64,000 bases of DNA from NCBI RefSeq assembly GCF_039543525.1, contig NZ_BAABJX010000016.1:51386-115385 (forward strand), given 5' to 3'. This document shows, one piece after another, positions 8,678 through 17,145 of this stretch. Below the pieces are notes generated by a model that saw only the letters and a list, made by a program, of their open reading frames with translations, ran no database searches and was not told the DNA's origin. How positions within the stretch are numbered: position 1 is the first letter of the stretch; every line of letters begins with the position of its first letter. Origin of the DNA: Algivirga pacifica (GTDB taxonomy: Bacteria > Bacteroidota > Bacteroidia > Cytophagales > Flammeovirgaceae). The position numbers and the translations under genes are program-made.

Positions 8678-9289
8678 ATGACAAACAAACCCAACACTTA
8701 TTTCAAATTACTTTTTGCAAGTATTTTTCTGCTTGCTTTAAACATGCTACAAACATGCGCAATCGCTCAGGAAAAGCAACCTTTATTTGATGCCTTTTCA
8801 ATTGGAGGAAAAGGAGGGGGATACAGTGAAGGCTTTAATCCAAACAAAAGTAATGGTGGATTTGCTCTCGGGTTTGATATGGATGTCTTCCGTAAAAGGA
8901 TGATGTATAGTATTGACTATACCCTCAATGATGAATTTAATCTATTTGGGGATGCTCCAAGTGAAAAGTACGAAAATATAGGAGTACTCGCCGGAAGTTA
9001 TATAGGAAACAAATACATCCGACTAGAATACCAAGCAGGAGCCGGAATCATATGGGGACGGTACAGAACTGACACCATAATCGATAAGAACGAAGGGCCT
9101 TATATAGGATGGGACATCTATGAGAGTAAAGATTTTTGGAATGTCAGTGGAGTAGGAAAAGTTAGTTTTAAGATTATCCCCATACGTTACATCGCTGTAG
9201 GCGTGGAACTGCAAGGAAATCTCAATCCTGTCACAACTTTTTACAATCAGTTAATTACCGTTGAGATTGGAAACTTAAGAATTGATTAA
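8678..9289 (+). CDS. Hypothetical exported, predicted outer-membrane beta-barrel protein
   Basis: The 203-residue product starts with a signal peptide of about 30 residues ending in a Cys-containing stretch TCAIAQ. The mature part alternates short amphipathic strands rich in Gly, Tyr and Phe (FALGFDMDVF, YIRLEYQAGAGIIWG, YIAVGVELQGNLNP) as in small outer-membrane barrels. No named family was recognised. It begins a short accessory region of poorly conserved genes. Confidence 0.6.
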   Translation: MTNKPNTYFKLLFASIFLLALNMLQTCAIAQEKQPLFDAFSIGGKGGGYSEGFNPNKSNGGFALGFDMDVFRKRMMYSIDYTLNDEFNLFGDAPSEKYENIGVLAGSYIGNKYIRLEYQAGAGIIWGRYRTDTIIDKNEGPYIGWDIYESKDFWNVSGVGKVSFKIIPIRYIAVGVELQGNLNPVTTFYNQLITVEIGNLRID

Positions 9290-9330
9290 TCTTTGCCCCT
9301 GTCTAGTCTAAACCTGGTCGAAAAATAAAA

Positions 9331-9403
9331 CTGGTTCGAGAGTTCAGTGAGCTATGTGAGGTCTGGGTGACCTTGAACGAGTATACGAGCGCTCTCGGAC
9401 CAG
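9331..9403. repeat. Inverted repeat in accessory spacer
   Basis: CTGGTTCGAGAG (9331-9342) faces CTCTCGGACCAG (9392-9403), one mismatch in 12 bases. It overlaps what would be a 5' extension of the next reading frame, which supports the later start at 9490. Confidence 0.5.
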
Positions 9404-9489
9404 CGGTTTTGCAGCGAAGTATGTGCTACGTGTATCCTCAGGATTATTTATTAAAACTCCAATGGGGTGACTGTACAGAAATAGATAAT

Positions 9490-9957
9490 ATGAAATTAAA
9501 AGCATTCCTTATTGGGGCAGGGTTATTTATATTTTTATCATACCCCGCTCTATATTTTTTAGAACTGAATAGTTGTCGATATAAAGCGATTGTAAATTGG
9601 TATAAATTAAATCACTATGATAATGAAGTTACGGGAGAAGTTATAAATTTTCAGTTTGCGGGATCATTAGTTGTCAGGTATGTAGATAATCAGCGTCATC
9701 CTAAGAAAAATGGTTATCAAGAAATATGGTTCACCGTCGAAGGGGAACAATGGAATGCCTATCTGAAGATAGAGTTGTCACAAGATTATAAAACTGGGAA
9801 ATGGAGTATAGTAAAATATAGTTATTATGAGAGAAAGTTCTCACTCTTCTTTTTTGAGCAGGAACAAACAAAAGACTATTTCATAATAAGTTATGAGCTA
9901 CCTGAGCCGTATTTGATTAAAGCTAATAATAGTGGGAATTGTATACAGAGACTGTAA
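9490..9957 (+). CDS. Hypothetical membrane-anchored protein
   Basis: From ATG 9490 the product has 155 residues: MKLKAFLIGAGLFIFLSYPALYFL is a single N-terminal membrane segment or signal anchor, followed by a small beta-rich domain with many Tyr and Lys (FTVEGEQWNAYLKIEL, KWSIVKYSYYERKFSL). The frame stays open upstream to 9367, but that stretch lacks a sensible N-terminus and carries an inverted repeat, so the later start is preferred. I do not recognise the family. It is more AT-rich than its neighbours, as is the TonB remnant downstream, suggesting acquired or decaying DNA. Confidence 0.45.
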   Translation: MKLKAFLIGAGLFIFLSYPALYFLELNSCRYKAIVNWYKLNHYDNEVTGEVINFQFAGSLVVRYVDNQRHPKKNGYQEIWFTVEGEQWNAYLKIELSQDYKTGKWSIVKYSYYERKFSLFFFEQEQTKDYFIISYELPEPYLIKANNSGNCIQRL

Positions 9958-9972
9958 AGTAAAGGATATTAG

Positions 9973-10146
9973 ATGGGTGAAATCGTAAATGTTAGAGTTA
10001 TCAATAATTCAGGAAGAATTAAAAGAAAATCACAAGTAACTGCATTTAATCGAGAATTAATACGAGTTGTTGAATCCATGCCAAATTGGATTTCCCCCAA
10101 ATGTAATGGTGTACTTGTTGCTATAGAGGAAAAAATTCAATTATAG
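9973..10146 (+). pseudogene. TonB C-terminal domain remnant (57 residues)
   Basis: A short frame beginning MGEIVNVRVINNSG and ending in VEEKIQL-like sequence (residues 26-57: NRELIRVVESMPNW, then NGVLVAIEEKIQL). This matches the last half of TonB_C domains, where the usual text is EALRVVKSMPKWKPG...NGKPV. The domain's first half, the membrane anchor and the proline-rich linker are absent. It lies in the same frame as the preceding gene but behind two in-frame stops. Most likely a 5'-truncated pseudogene; a tiny protein that interacts with a receptor's TonB box is less likely. Confidence 0.6.
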
Positions 10147-10550
10147 AATATAATTTTCGTTAAGCTCTTTTAGAACATATGAGGATCATTCCCTCCCTGT
10201 TCAAAGAGTTCAGCTTTGCAACATTGTTTCGATAGGCTCAATAGCGGCAAAGCGCTCTTTGAACAAGCAGTTTTAACTATTTCCGTGTTTCTAAGAATCT
10301 CTCAGACCTCCCCACACCAAGTAGGGAGGCTTTTTTCATCCCCTACACCCCATACAAGTTCCTTTCAGCTTCAAAAGGACTACCTCTTCTCTAAATCACC
10401 AGCCAAAATCCCCAAATTATTCCCCCCAAACCTTGCGTGGGATGTAAGATGTTATGGATATTGTGAACATTTCAACGGTAGAGGCGTTTATTGTACTGAT
10501 CACCTTATATCATATTATCCACAGGAAATAAACTATACTATAATAAAACC
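10147..10550. other. Gene-free spacer with hairpins
   Basis: An open frame crosses this stretch (10216-10554) but it translates through a terminator and a repeat and has no coding character, so it is not called. The spacer holds an inverted repeat GTTCAAAGAG.../...CTCTTTGAAC (10199-10219 with 10247-10264) and the terminator at 10307-10336. Confidence 0.6.
10307..10336 (+). terminator. Rho-independent terminator
   Basis: CCTCCC (10307-10312) pairs with GGGAGG (10324-10329), followed by C and six T. It would end transcripts from the 9490 gene and the TonB remnant. Confidence 0.7.
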
Positions 10551-10979
10551 ATGACTGTTCCAACGTACAAATTGCTTGAGGTAAGGAGTTTCCCGTTTGC
10601 CGATCTGTATTTAGTGGAGGGACAACACACCTTTGTCTGCATTTCCACCAAAGAGTATATTCCTTATGCGGACTTCCAGGAGATGTTTCGGGAGATCGGG
10701 AAGGAAGTGATCAAGCGAAAGATCACGAAGTTTGTGTTCGACAAGACTTCACTGAGGAACTTTCATCAGCCGAGCATGGAATGGTATACGGTAGGGTGGA
10801 AGAGCGCCATGAAAGATCACGGACTTAGTGTCTACAGAAAAATCTTGCCAAGGCTGGAGTGGTTTGAGGATGCCGTAAGGAATGGGCGCGCACAGATTAT
10901 GCGGGATTATCCGGATTTTGACTTTAGTCAGTTTGATATACAGTACCGACATGCGTTGGAGCATGCGATCTTGCATTAA
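10551..10979 (+). CDS. Hypothetical alpha/beta protein, possibly STAS/SpoIIAA-like
   Basis: A 142-residue cytoplasmic protein without signal peptide or membrane segment. Its pattern of alternating strands and helices (LYLVEGQHTFVCISTKEY, FQEMFREIGKEVIKRKITKFVFD, WKSAMKDHGLSVYRKILP) resembles small SpoIIAA/STAS-like proteins seen in Cytophagales, but the match is by fold impression only. It begins four bases before a spurious upstream frame ends. A conserved-looking C-terminus (IQYRHALEHAIL) ends just before a family-B inverted repeat. Function unknown. Confidence 0.6.
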   Translation: MTVPTYKLLEVRSFPFADLYLVEGQHTFVCISTKEYIPYADFQEMFREIGKEVIKRKITKFVFDKTSLRNFHQPSMEWYTVGWKSAMKDHGLSVYRKILPRLEWFEDAVRNGRAQIMRDYPDFDFSQFDIQYRHALEHAILH

Positions 10980-10980
10980 G

Positions 10981-11030
10981 TTTGTTCATACTGTTTAATT
11001 GAGCTTCGCTCGTTCATGATGTTTAGTTGA
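10981..11030. repeat. TTCATGATGTTTAGTTG family repeat, copy 1
   Basis: Starts one base after the stop of the 10551 gene. It contains a GAGCTTCGCTC mini-hairpin and the tail TTCATGATGTTTAGTTG. Near-identical copies: 12787-12835, 13167-13214 (inverted) and 63861-63909; 8365-8404 is degenerate. Confidence 0.8.
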
Positions 11031-11104
11031 ATCTATTAGGTGAGGTTCTCAAAGTTTCTCTTTGGGAAGTTGACTTGTTTAGGGAGATAAAGGAACTTTT
11101 TGGT

Positions 11105-11160
11105 GATAATTGATAATTGATAATTGATAATTGATAATTGATAATTGATAATTGATAATT
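11105..11160. repeat. (GATAATT)8 tandem heptamer array
   Basis: Exactly eight uninterrupted copies of GATAATT. No complementary array follows here, so this is a tandem-only version of the heptamer arrays in other spacers. Copy number is likely to vary between strains. The rest of 10980-11494 has no gene. Confidence 0.9.
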
Positions 11161-11290
11161 GATTTTCACAATCGTTTAAAAATATTATTCATAAAGAAGG
11201 AAAGGGTATTCTTGAAATATTCTTTCCTTCTTTTTTTATGGGGATTGTTTTCTATGGTTTTCTTGTGCGATGGTTGAGTGTTTATTCCGA

Positions 11291-11324
11291 TTGGTAATAA
11301 AGGTCAATAAATGCATTAACTTTG
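11291..11324 (+). promoter_or_regulatory. Candidate promoter for OFA-family transporter
   Basis: TTGG (11291-11294) and TAACTTTG (11317-11324) fit the Bacteroidota -33/-7 pattern with a 22-base spacer, slightly long. It would give a leader of about 165 bases before the ATG at 11495. Confidence 0.4.
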
Positions 11325-11494
11325 ATTATTAAATAATTTTTATGGAATGGATTATCTTTACAAAAAATATTAATGATTAACGAAATGACTTCAGCTAAGG
11401 GGAATCTAGCAACAGGCCATAACAAGCAGATAAACAGTTTTTAGTGTAAGCTTTAATACCCTTAGTTTTTACAATCCTTAAAAGTGACAGAACG

Positions 11495-12778
11495 ATGAAA
11501 GAACAGATCAAAAATCGTTGGTTGATTGCCGCCTCAGCAGTAGGTATTCATATTTCCATTGGTGCCGTTTATGCGTATAGTGTGTTGAAAAACCCTTTGC
11601 AGGAACAGATGGGTTGGGCATTAAACGAGACCTCCTGGGCGTTTAGTATTGCTATTATCTTTATGGCATTGTCGGCATCATTCCTGGGGCGTTTTGTAGA
11701 GCGTATAGGCCCTCGCAAGAGTGGTTTGCTGTCAGCGGCTTTGTATGGAGCAGGATTTTTGATCTCAGGACTGTCCATTAGTATGGAAAGCCTTCCGTTG
11801 TTCTTCTTAGGATACGGGGTAATTGGAGGTATCGGTATGGGGATAGGGTATATCTGTCCCGTAGCGACCCTGGTAAAGTGGTTCCCGGATCGAAGAGGAC
11901 TGGCGACAGGATTGGCCATTATGGGCTTCGGGTTTGGAGCATTGGTGGCAAGTAGCATTATCCAATCCGTGATGCCGATGGTAGGCTTGAGTGGAGCATT
12001 ATATATATTGGGAGCACTTTATATGGTGGTGATGGCCCTTTCTGCACAGTATTTATCGGCTCCTCCGGAAGGATGGGCGCCAGCAGGATTTGATCTGAAT
12101 GCCAACAAAGGGGGCAAAGCACTGAAAAAGGATCTGGCACAGCTTACTTCTGTAGAGGCGTTGAAAACCAAACGATTCTATTATCTGTGGGTGATGTTCT
12201 TTATTACCATTACCAGTGGTATTGCAGTGATCTCTGTAGCGGCACCGCTATCACAGGAAGTGGCAGGGCTAAGCATCGCAGCCGCAGCAGCCATGGTAGG
12301 AACCATGGGACTATTCAATGGCCTTGGACGAATCGGATGGGCTAGCTTCTCAGACATGGCCGGCAGACCGATTACCTATACCATGTTCTTTGCCTTGCAA
12401 TTGATCGCTTACTTCTTCCTTCCACAAGCCACCAACCCATTCTTCTTCCAGGTGCTGATGTTCTTGATCATCTCTTGTTACGGAGGAGTGTTCGCCACGA
12501 TTCCAGCCTATATTGGTGATATCTTCGGAACGAAAAACCTTTCTGCTATCCACGGAAATACCCTGACGGCAAAAGCGGCTGCAGGATTGATCGGGCCACA
12601 GATTGCCGCTTACGTGAGAGAGACCACCGGAAGCTACGAGCAAACCATGTATATCTTTGCAGGGATGTTTGCCATCGGTATTGTAGTATCTTTGTTGATG
12701 CAACGCAATATTAAGCAGATCCAGAAAGAGAATGCACAGAAAGAAGCGGAAGAACTGAAGGTAGCGCAAGTCGCTTAA
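11495..12778 (+). CDS. MFS transporter, oxalate/formate antiporter (OFA) family
   Basis: The 427-residue protein has twelve predicted membrane helices and begins with the OFA pattern RWLIAASAVGIHISIGAVYAYSV, then GYGVIGGIGMGIGYICPVATLVKWFPDRRGLATG, typical of OxlT/YhjX-like carriers. Family members exchange small carboxylates across the inner membrane; the substrate here is not readable from sequence. A lysine-rich middle loop (about residues 208-225) separates the two six-helix halves, and the tail is charged and cytoplasmic. The next gene downstream on the same strand, 711 bases on, is an uncharacterised 601-residue protein. Confidence 0.88.
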   Translation: MKEQIKNRWLIAASAVGIHISIGAVYAYSVLKNPLQEQMGWALNETSWAFSIAIIFMALSASFLGRFVERIGPRKSGLLSAALYGAGFLISGLSISMESLPLFFLGYGVIGGIGMGIGYICPVATLVKWFPDRRGLATGLAIMGFGFGALVASSIIQSVMPMVGLSGALYILGALYMVVMALSAQYLSAPPEGWAPAGFDLNANKGGKALKKDLAQLTSVEALKTKRFYYLWVMFFITITSGIAVISVAAPLSQEVAGLSIAAAAAMVGTMGLFNGLGRIGWASFSDMAGRPITYTMFFALQLIAYFFLPQATNPFFFQVLMFLIISCYGGVFATIPAYIGDIFGTKNLSAIHGNTLTAKAAAGLIGPQIAAYVRETTGSYEQTMYIFAGMFAIGIVVSLLMQRNIKQIQKENAQKEAEELKVAQVA

Positions 12779-12786
12779 GCGATCCG

Positions 12787-13214
12787 TTTGTTCATAGTGT
12801 TTAATTGAGCTTCGCTCGTTCATGATGTTTAGTTGTTTTGGAGCCTTCCATAAACAACTGAACATCATTTTTTTGCTTATGGGGTTTACCTTTTAGTGAT
12901 ATTATGTGAAGAGATGGGTTGATTAAGGTTGAATAATTAAGCGTCATAAATGCTTCCCTCAACTCCGCCTAGGATTAAAATCCCAGGCTCTTCAAGAAGT
13001 ACCACTTCGTGGCGATCTATTCTAACGTATCTCTCACAAAAAGATTGAATTGATAACCGCAAAGCGGTATTTCTAAAAGAGCCTGGGGTTTCAACCCTAG
13101 GCGGAGATGGAGATAACTATTGTGTCGGTTATTTATTCAACCTTAATAAACAACCCCACATCTCCTCAACTAAACATCATGAACGAGCGAAGCTCAATTA
13201 AATAGCATGAACAA
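12787..13214. repeat. Nested multi-layer inverted repeat
   Basis: Outermost arms are a family-B repeat (12787-12835) and its inverted copy (13167-13214). Inside, GGTTGATTAAGGTTGAATAA (about 12916-12936) faces TTATTCAACCTTAATAAACAACC (about 13131-13155). Inside that, CCGCCTAGG...CCCAGGCTCTT (about 12966-12992) faces AAGAGCCTGGG...CCTAGGCGG (about 13077-13104). A further hairpin, ATGATGTTTAGTTG with CAACTGAACATCAT, lies at 12821-12868. The region has no gene, and 13215-13489 downstream also shows none. Confidence 0.75.
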
Positions 13215-13489
13215 AAAAACTCCCAAAATACCTATTTATTTCACTTCCTTTATTTATTACAAAATGAATCATTCATTCATTTAATTCCTGCCAATTTTTA
13301 TTAGGGAGTATTCAAGAAAAGTTGTCACAAAATCAAGTATTCGTAGTCTTAGGGTATAGTAATCAAGTATAACACACGGCCGAATTGGGCATCATTGCCA
13401 TTTATATGTAGTTGCTTATTCGGTTAGTAGATTGTAATTATTTCTTATGAAGAGAAGATTTTAAATACTCTTCCTGACTTACCTACGAT

Positions 13490-15295
13490 ATGCAAAGAAT
13501 ACACAACTTTCAGATCCCTGTAATGGGAATTGGCTTCACGATTGATACTCCTATTAAAGTAGCTGCTTATGGAATGGACTCGGTAATTTCTCTGGTAGAT
13601 GATGAACTGGCAGAGAAAGTAGGACAATACCATGCTAAAGAATGGGGAATTGACTTCCCGGTAGTGGATAAGAATGAAAAGGACCTTAGAGCCTTGCGCT
13701 TTACAAACTACCTGAACTTAGTGCAGGAGATTGTACAACGAAAAATGGAACAAGTCGTGACAACGGCTACAGGGCGAGAGCAATACATCGCTTATTTGCA
13801 GGAGAGTCATCCGGTTCGTCAGGCTTATGAGACAATGGTGAAAAGGGGGGCAGAGGAAAATGAACTTTGTGATTGGGCAAGAGAAAACCTGAAAGCAGGA
13901 TCGATTGATGTCAATATCATGACAAAGGTAGATAAGGAGAATTTCCATAAGAATACCTTGCTTCCGGTAGAGTACAACGATGCACACGCTGCCTTGAGAG
14001 GCTATGCCAATAGTAATTTAAGATCTTCGTTGATCCTTTCAGCAGGAATGAACCCAAGACTTTTTTCTTATATGGAGAAGCATGAGGATTTCTACCCTAA
14101 CGAGAAAGGGGAGATCAAGAAGAAGATTGTCTTGAAAGTGAGTGACTACCGTTCGGCATTGGTACAGGGCAAGGTATTGGCGAAGAAAGGCATTTGGGTG
14201 TCGGAATACAGAATAGAGTCAGGGCTGAACTGCGGAGGACATGCTTTTGCAACGGATGGCTTGCTAATGGGACCTATCTTGCAGGAGTTCAAGGAAGGAC
14301 GAGAGGCCTTGAAGGAAACGACTTTTGAGATGTTGAACAAAAGTCTGGAGCAAAAGGAAATGCCTACTTGTACGGTAGCGCCAAGTATGCGTATCACGGC
14401 CCAAGGAGGGGTAGGGACATTTGAAGAACATAGCTTTTTAATGGACCATTATGGACTGGATGCCATCGGATGGGGTACGCCATTTTTATTGGTACCAGAA
14501 GTGACCAATGTAGATGACAAGACTATGGCCTTGCTTCTAAAGGCGAAGGAAAAGGATCTGTACCTGAGTGGTATTTCTCCTCTAGGTGTGCCGTTCAATA
14601 CCGTAAGAGGCAATAGTATGGATGTACTGAAAGCAGAGCGAATCATGGCTGGAAAGCCGGGGAGCCCATGTCCAAAGAAGTACGTACAGTTGAATAAGGA
14701 GTTTGGAGAGAAGGCTATTTGTATTGCTTCCAGAACCTATCAGAACAAGAAGCAAAAAGAGTTAGAGGCTGCAGGATTCTCGGAAGAAGCATTGGAAGCA
14801 GAGATGGCAAAGATGACAGAGAAGTCTTGTATTTGCCTGGGCTTGGGAACCTCTGCCTTATTGGTGAATGGTATTGAGCATAAGGTAGAAGGAGAGGAAA
14901 TCTCTGTGTGTCCGGGTCCTAATATGGCGTATTATACGCAGAAAATGACTTTAGCCCAGATGGTAGATCATATCTATGGTCGTGCCAATGTGATTGGAAG
15001 GGAAGATCGACCAAACTTCTTGGTGAAGGAAATCTCCCTATATATCGATTACCTGAAAAAACAAGCCGCTCAGGAAGTGCAGCCACTCAATGCCAAGCGT
15101 AAGAAATACTATAGAACCTATCACCAGAATATGTTAAAGGGGATTGCGTATTATCTGGCCTTCTTGTCTGAAGAGCAAATCTATTTCCAGCAAAAGGTGG
15201 AGCAGATCACGGAGCAACTGCATCAATATGAAAAAGAATTAAATGAAATATATGATAGCGTGACCAATATAGAAGAGGAAGTGGTATTGTGCTAA
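13490..15295 (+). CDS. Uncharacterised conserved 601-residue protein with cysteine motifs (FMN TIM-barrel-like?)
   Basis: A large soluble protein without signal peptide. Notable motifs: ESGLNCGGHAFATDG (C248), MPTCTVAPSMRITAQGGVGTF (C294), HYGLDAIGWGTPFLLVPEVTN (near residue 330), SPCPKK (C394), KSCICLGLG (C447, C449) and SVCPGPNM (C474). The GGVGTFEEH...GWGTPFLLVPE stretch resembles the flavin-binding end of TIM-barrel enzymes such as nitronate monooxygenases and glutamate-synthase-like proteins, and the cysteines could bind metal, but I cannot name a family. The C-terminal 90 residues are helical. It follows an OFA-family carboxylate transporter on the same strand, so a role in metabolising the imported compound is possible but speculative. 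Ends at a good terminator. Confidence 0.72.
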   Translation: MQRIHNFQIPVMGIGFTIDTPIKVAAYGMDSVISLVDDELAEKVGQYHAKEWGIDFPVVDKNEKDLRALRFTNYLNLVQEIVQRKMEQVVTTATGREQYIAYLQESHPVRQAYETMVKRGAEENELCDWARENLKAGSIDVNIMTKVDKENFHKNTLLPVEYNDAHAALRGYANSNLRSSLILSAGMNPRLFSYMEKHEDFYPNEKGEIKKKIVLKVSDYRSALVQGKVLAKKGIWVSEYRIESGLNCGGHAFATDGLLMGPILQEFKEGREALKETTFEMLNKSLEQKEMPTCTVAPSMRITAQGGVGTFEEHSFLMDHYGLDAIGWGTPFLLVPEVTNVDDKTMALLLKAKEKDLYLSGISPLGVPFNTVRGNSMDVLKAERIMAGKPGSPCPKKYVQLNKEFGEKAICIASRTYQNKKQKELEAAGFSEEALEAEMAKMTEKSCICLGLGTSALLVNGIEHKVEGEEISVCPGPNMAYYTQKMTLAQMVDHIYGRANVIGREDRPNFLVKEISLYIDYLKKQAAQEVQPLNAKRKKYYRTYHQNMLKGIAYYLAFLSEEQIYFQQKVEQITEQLHQYEKELNEIYDSVTNIEEEVVLC

Positions 15296-15300
15296 ATCTC

Positions 15301-15469
15301 TAGCGTCGTTGAATCGTTGAATCGTTGAATTTCACCTTCGGTGAGTTGATTTGAGTTGAACCGTTTATTGAACTTTTCCTAGAGTAATCAAACAACAATT
15401 CAACTCGAATCAACGAGCGAAGCTCAATTCGAGACGCCATGTAATGGATTCAACGATTCAACGACGCTA
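15301..15469. repeat. CGTTGAAT-family long inverted repeat, copy 1
   Basis: The outer arms (15301-15322 and 15448-15469) are perfectly complementary over 22 bases and consist of tandem CGTTGAAT units. The interior carries TTCACCTTCGGTGAGTTGA and TCAACTCGAATCAACGAGCG segments shared with copies at 35146, 44196 and 53313. It begins five bases after the stop codon. Confidence 0.88.
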
Positions 15470-15495
15470 GTAAAATATCATTAAACCTCAGCTTT

Positions 15496-15530
15496 AGAGC
15501 TGCCTACTTCTTGGAGGCAGCTCTTTTTTT
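15496..15530 (+). terminator. Rho-independent terminator after the 601-residue gene
   Basis: AGAGCTGCCT (15496-15505) pairs perfectly with AGGCAGCTCT (15515-15524), followed by T7. Its T run touches the stop codon of the convergent DUF5723 gene. Confidence 0.88.
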
Positions 15531-16896
15531 ATTGATCTCTATTCCGCTTGTAGCGCTCTTTATAAAGTGGGATACGCACATTGAAGAATAGGTTAGAGTA
15601 GGGGCTGTCAGGATTAAATAAGTTACTGATCAATGAATTGGATCCTACGCTGATAAAACGCCAACGGGCCCCTATGCCTGCATCCAAACGTTCACTGTAG
15701 GTATTAATATTGAAAGGCATGTAGACGCCCCACCGAAGGGTTTCATATCTTGGTGTAATGTCAAAAGAATAGACCTCATTGATATTTTGTACCAGTAAAT
15801 CAAAATCTGGGAAAGTGACGGCAGGGTTAAAGTGCAGGTACCAGTTCTTACCAAAGTAATAGTCAAACTGCAGGGATACGGTTGTAGGCAGGCGGATATT
15901 GTATTTGCTATTAGCTTCTGGTTCAACCCCAAAATTATCGGTCAAGGCATCAGAGAAGTCACCGATGGATTCTGCATCACGAAAAGGACGGGTGTTCAAG
16001 GTATCACGACTCACCTTAATGCTTTCTAGTTGTTCACTGTCACTATAGTTGACTCTTCCCAAGTCATTGACAGTAAGTCCGATTCGCCAGCGGTAATTTT
16101 CAGCGTCGTCTTCGGGGTAGTATTCATAGACTGCTCCCAGGTCAAACCCTACCCCTGCGCTATTCAGTAAGTCAATGCTTTCATCCTCAAAAATCTTATT
16201 GATATTGCCATCCAATCCAAGGCTAAGGACGGCTTCTACATTGGCCACTTCTCCATCCTCTGTTGTATTAAGGCTTATATTGTCAATATCAAAAAAGGCG
16301 GAAGCTGTACCCGATAGGAGTTTGATTTTTCCTCCTAGCTTTAGGCGGTCTCCATTACCAAGGGTAAAGCTGTGGGCATACCCCGCTCCAATCTCCAACC
16401 AGATGTTCAAGTAGCCCGAGAAAGCATCACCGTTAGCGATGGTTTCCTGAACTCCTTCAAAATCTCCCCTGACAATATTATATAAATCGGCATCTGTGAT
16501 ATCATAGATGCCGTATGAACGGAACTCATTTACCAGATATACGGCCGAATGATCATTGATGGAGTAAGATACAGAGGGGAGATAAATATTCCCGGTAAGG
16601 ATTGCTCCACTACGACCTACCACAAAAGCATCCTGAATATTGTCAATTCCTCCACTTTTGAGGTTGCCGATAAAATCAAAGTCCGGTAAAAATTGGTCGG
16701 ATAGGGTGGCGATATTGGCACCCCCTGCGTTAATGTCCCATTGGAAAGGCGTGTCTGCAATATTGGCCGGTTGGTAGCGCATCCCCCGAACTCCTATATA
16801 TCGACTGGAAATATCTGTATCTATTTGGGCTCGAAGTGTAGTATAAGGATAAATAGAGAGTAGTACGAGGAGTAGGCGAAGAATTTTCGTTTTCAT
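15529..16896 (-). CDS. DUF5723 family outer-membrane protein
   Basis: The 455-residue protein has a signal peptide (residues 1-23, ending LRAQ) and the DUF5723 layout: SRYIGVRGMRYQPANIADTPFQWDINAGG near the mature N-terminus, a long series of beta strands and a C-terminal strand block (ARWRFISVGSNSLISNLF). Such proteins are predicted outer-membrane barrels common in Cytophagales and Flavobacteria; their function is unknown. It is convergent with the 601-residue gene, and its last codon lies inside that gene's terminator. Upstream (16919-16937) is a stub of the CGTTGAAT repeat family. Confidence 0.85.
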   Translation of the reverse strand: MKTKILRLLLVLLSIYPYTTLRAQIDTDISSRYIGVRGMRYQPANIADTPFQWDINAGGANIATLSDQFLPDFDFIGNLKSGGIDNIQDAFVVGRSGAILTGNIYLPSVSYSINDHSAVYLVNEFRSYGIYDITDADLYNIVRGDFEGVQETIANGDAFSGYLNIWLEIGAGYAHSFTLGNGDRLKLGGKIKLLSGTASAFFDIDNISLNTTEDGEVANVEAVLSLGLDGNINKIFEDESIDLLNSAGVGFDLGAVYEYYPEDDAENYRWRIGLTVNDLGRVNYSDSEQLESIKVSRDTLNTRPFRDAESIGDFSDALTDNFGVEPEANSKYNIRLPTTVSLQFDYYFGKNWYLHFNPAVTFPDFDLLVQNINEVYSFDITPRYETLRWGVYMPFNINTYSERLDAGIGARWRFISVGSNSLISNLFNPDSPYSNLFFNVRIPLYKERYKRNRDQ

Positions 16897-17145
16897 GGGT
16901 TTAGGGTTATAAGCTGAAATTCAACGATTCAACAAAATATAATGAATATTACTGAAGTCATTGAATAATCCTTTGTTTTTCAATTTATTAATAGGAATCT
17001 AATAATGATATGGTAGGCAAGTTTGAAGCTATTGTGTTGAGTATTGATATTGTAATATAAAAAATAAGCAATAATCGGTAACCGATAAACAAAAACACAT
17101 GAGATAGCATCAATCATTTACTTGTTAACTCAATAACCCAATCTC

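Noticed and set aside
9367..9489. 5' extension of the 9490 gene
   Set aside because: The added 41 residues lack a signal or fold and contain half of an inverted repeat; the ATG at 9490 begins directly with a membrane segment.
10216..10554. 112-codon plus-strand open frame
   Set aside because: It runs through an inverted repeat and a terminator, has no plausible start context and its product is low in order; the 10551 gene overlaps its end.
11105..11160. CRISPR array
   Set aside because: The repeats are 7 bases with no spacers, so this is a tandem repeat.
15301..15469. Insertion sequence ends
   Set aside because: The arms are complementary but enclose only about 125 bases with no transposase frame; treated as an intergenic inverted repeat. 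A non-autonomous element remains possible.
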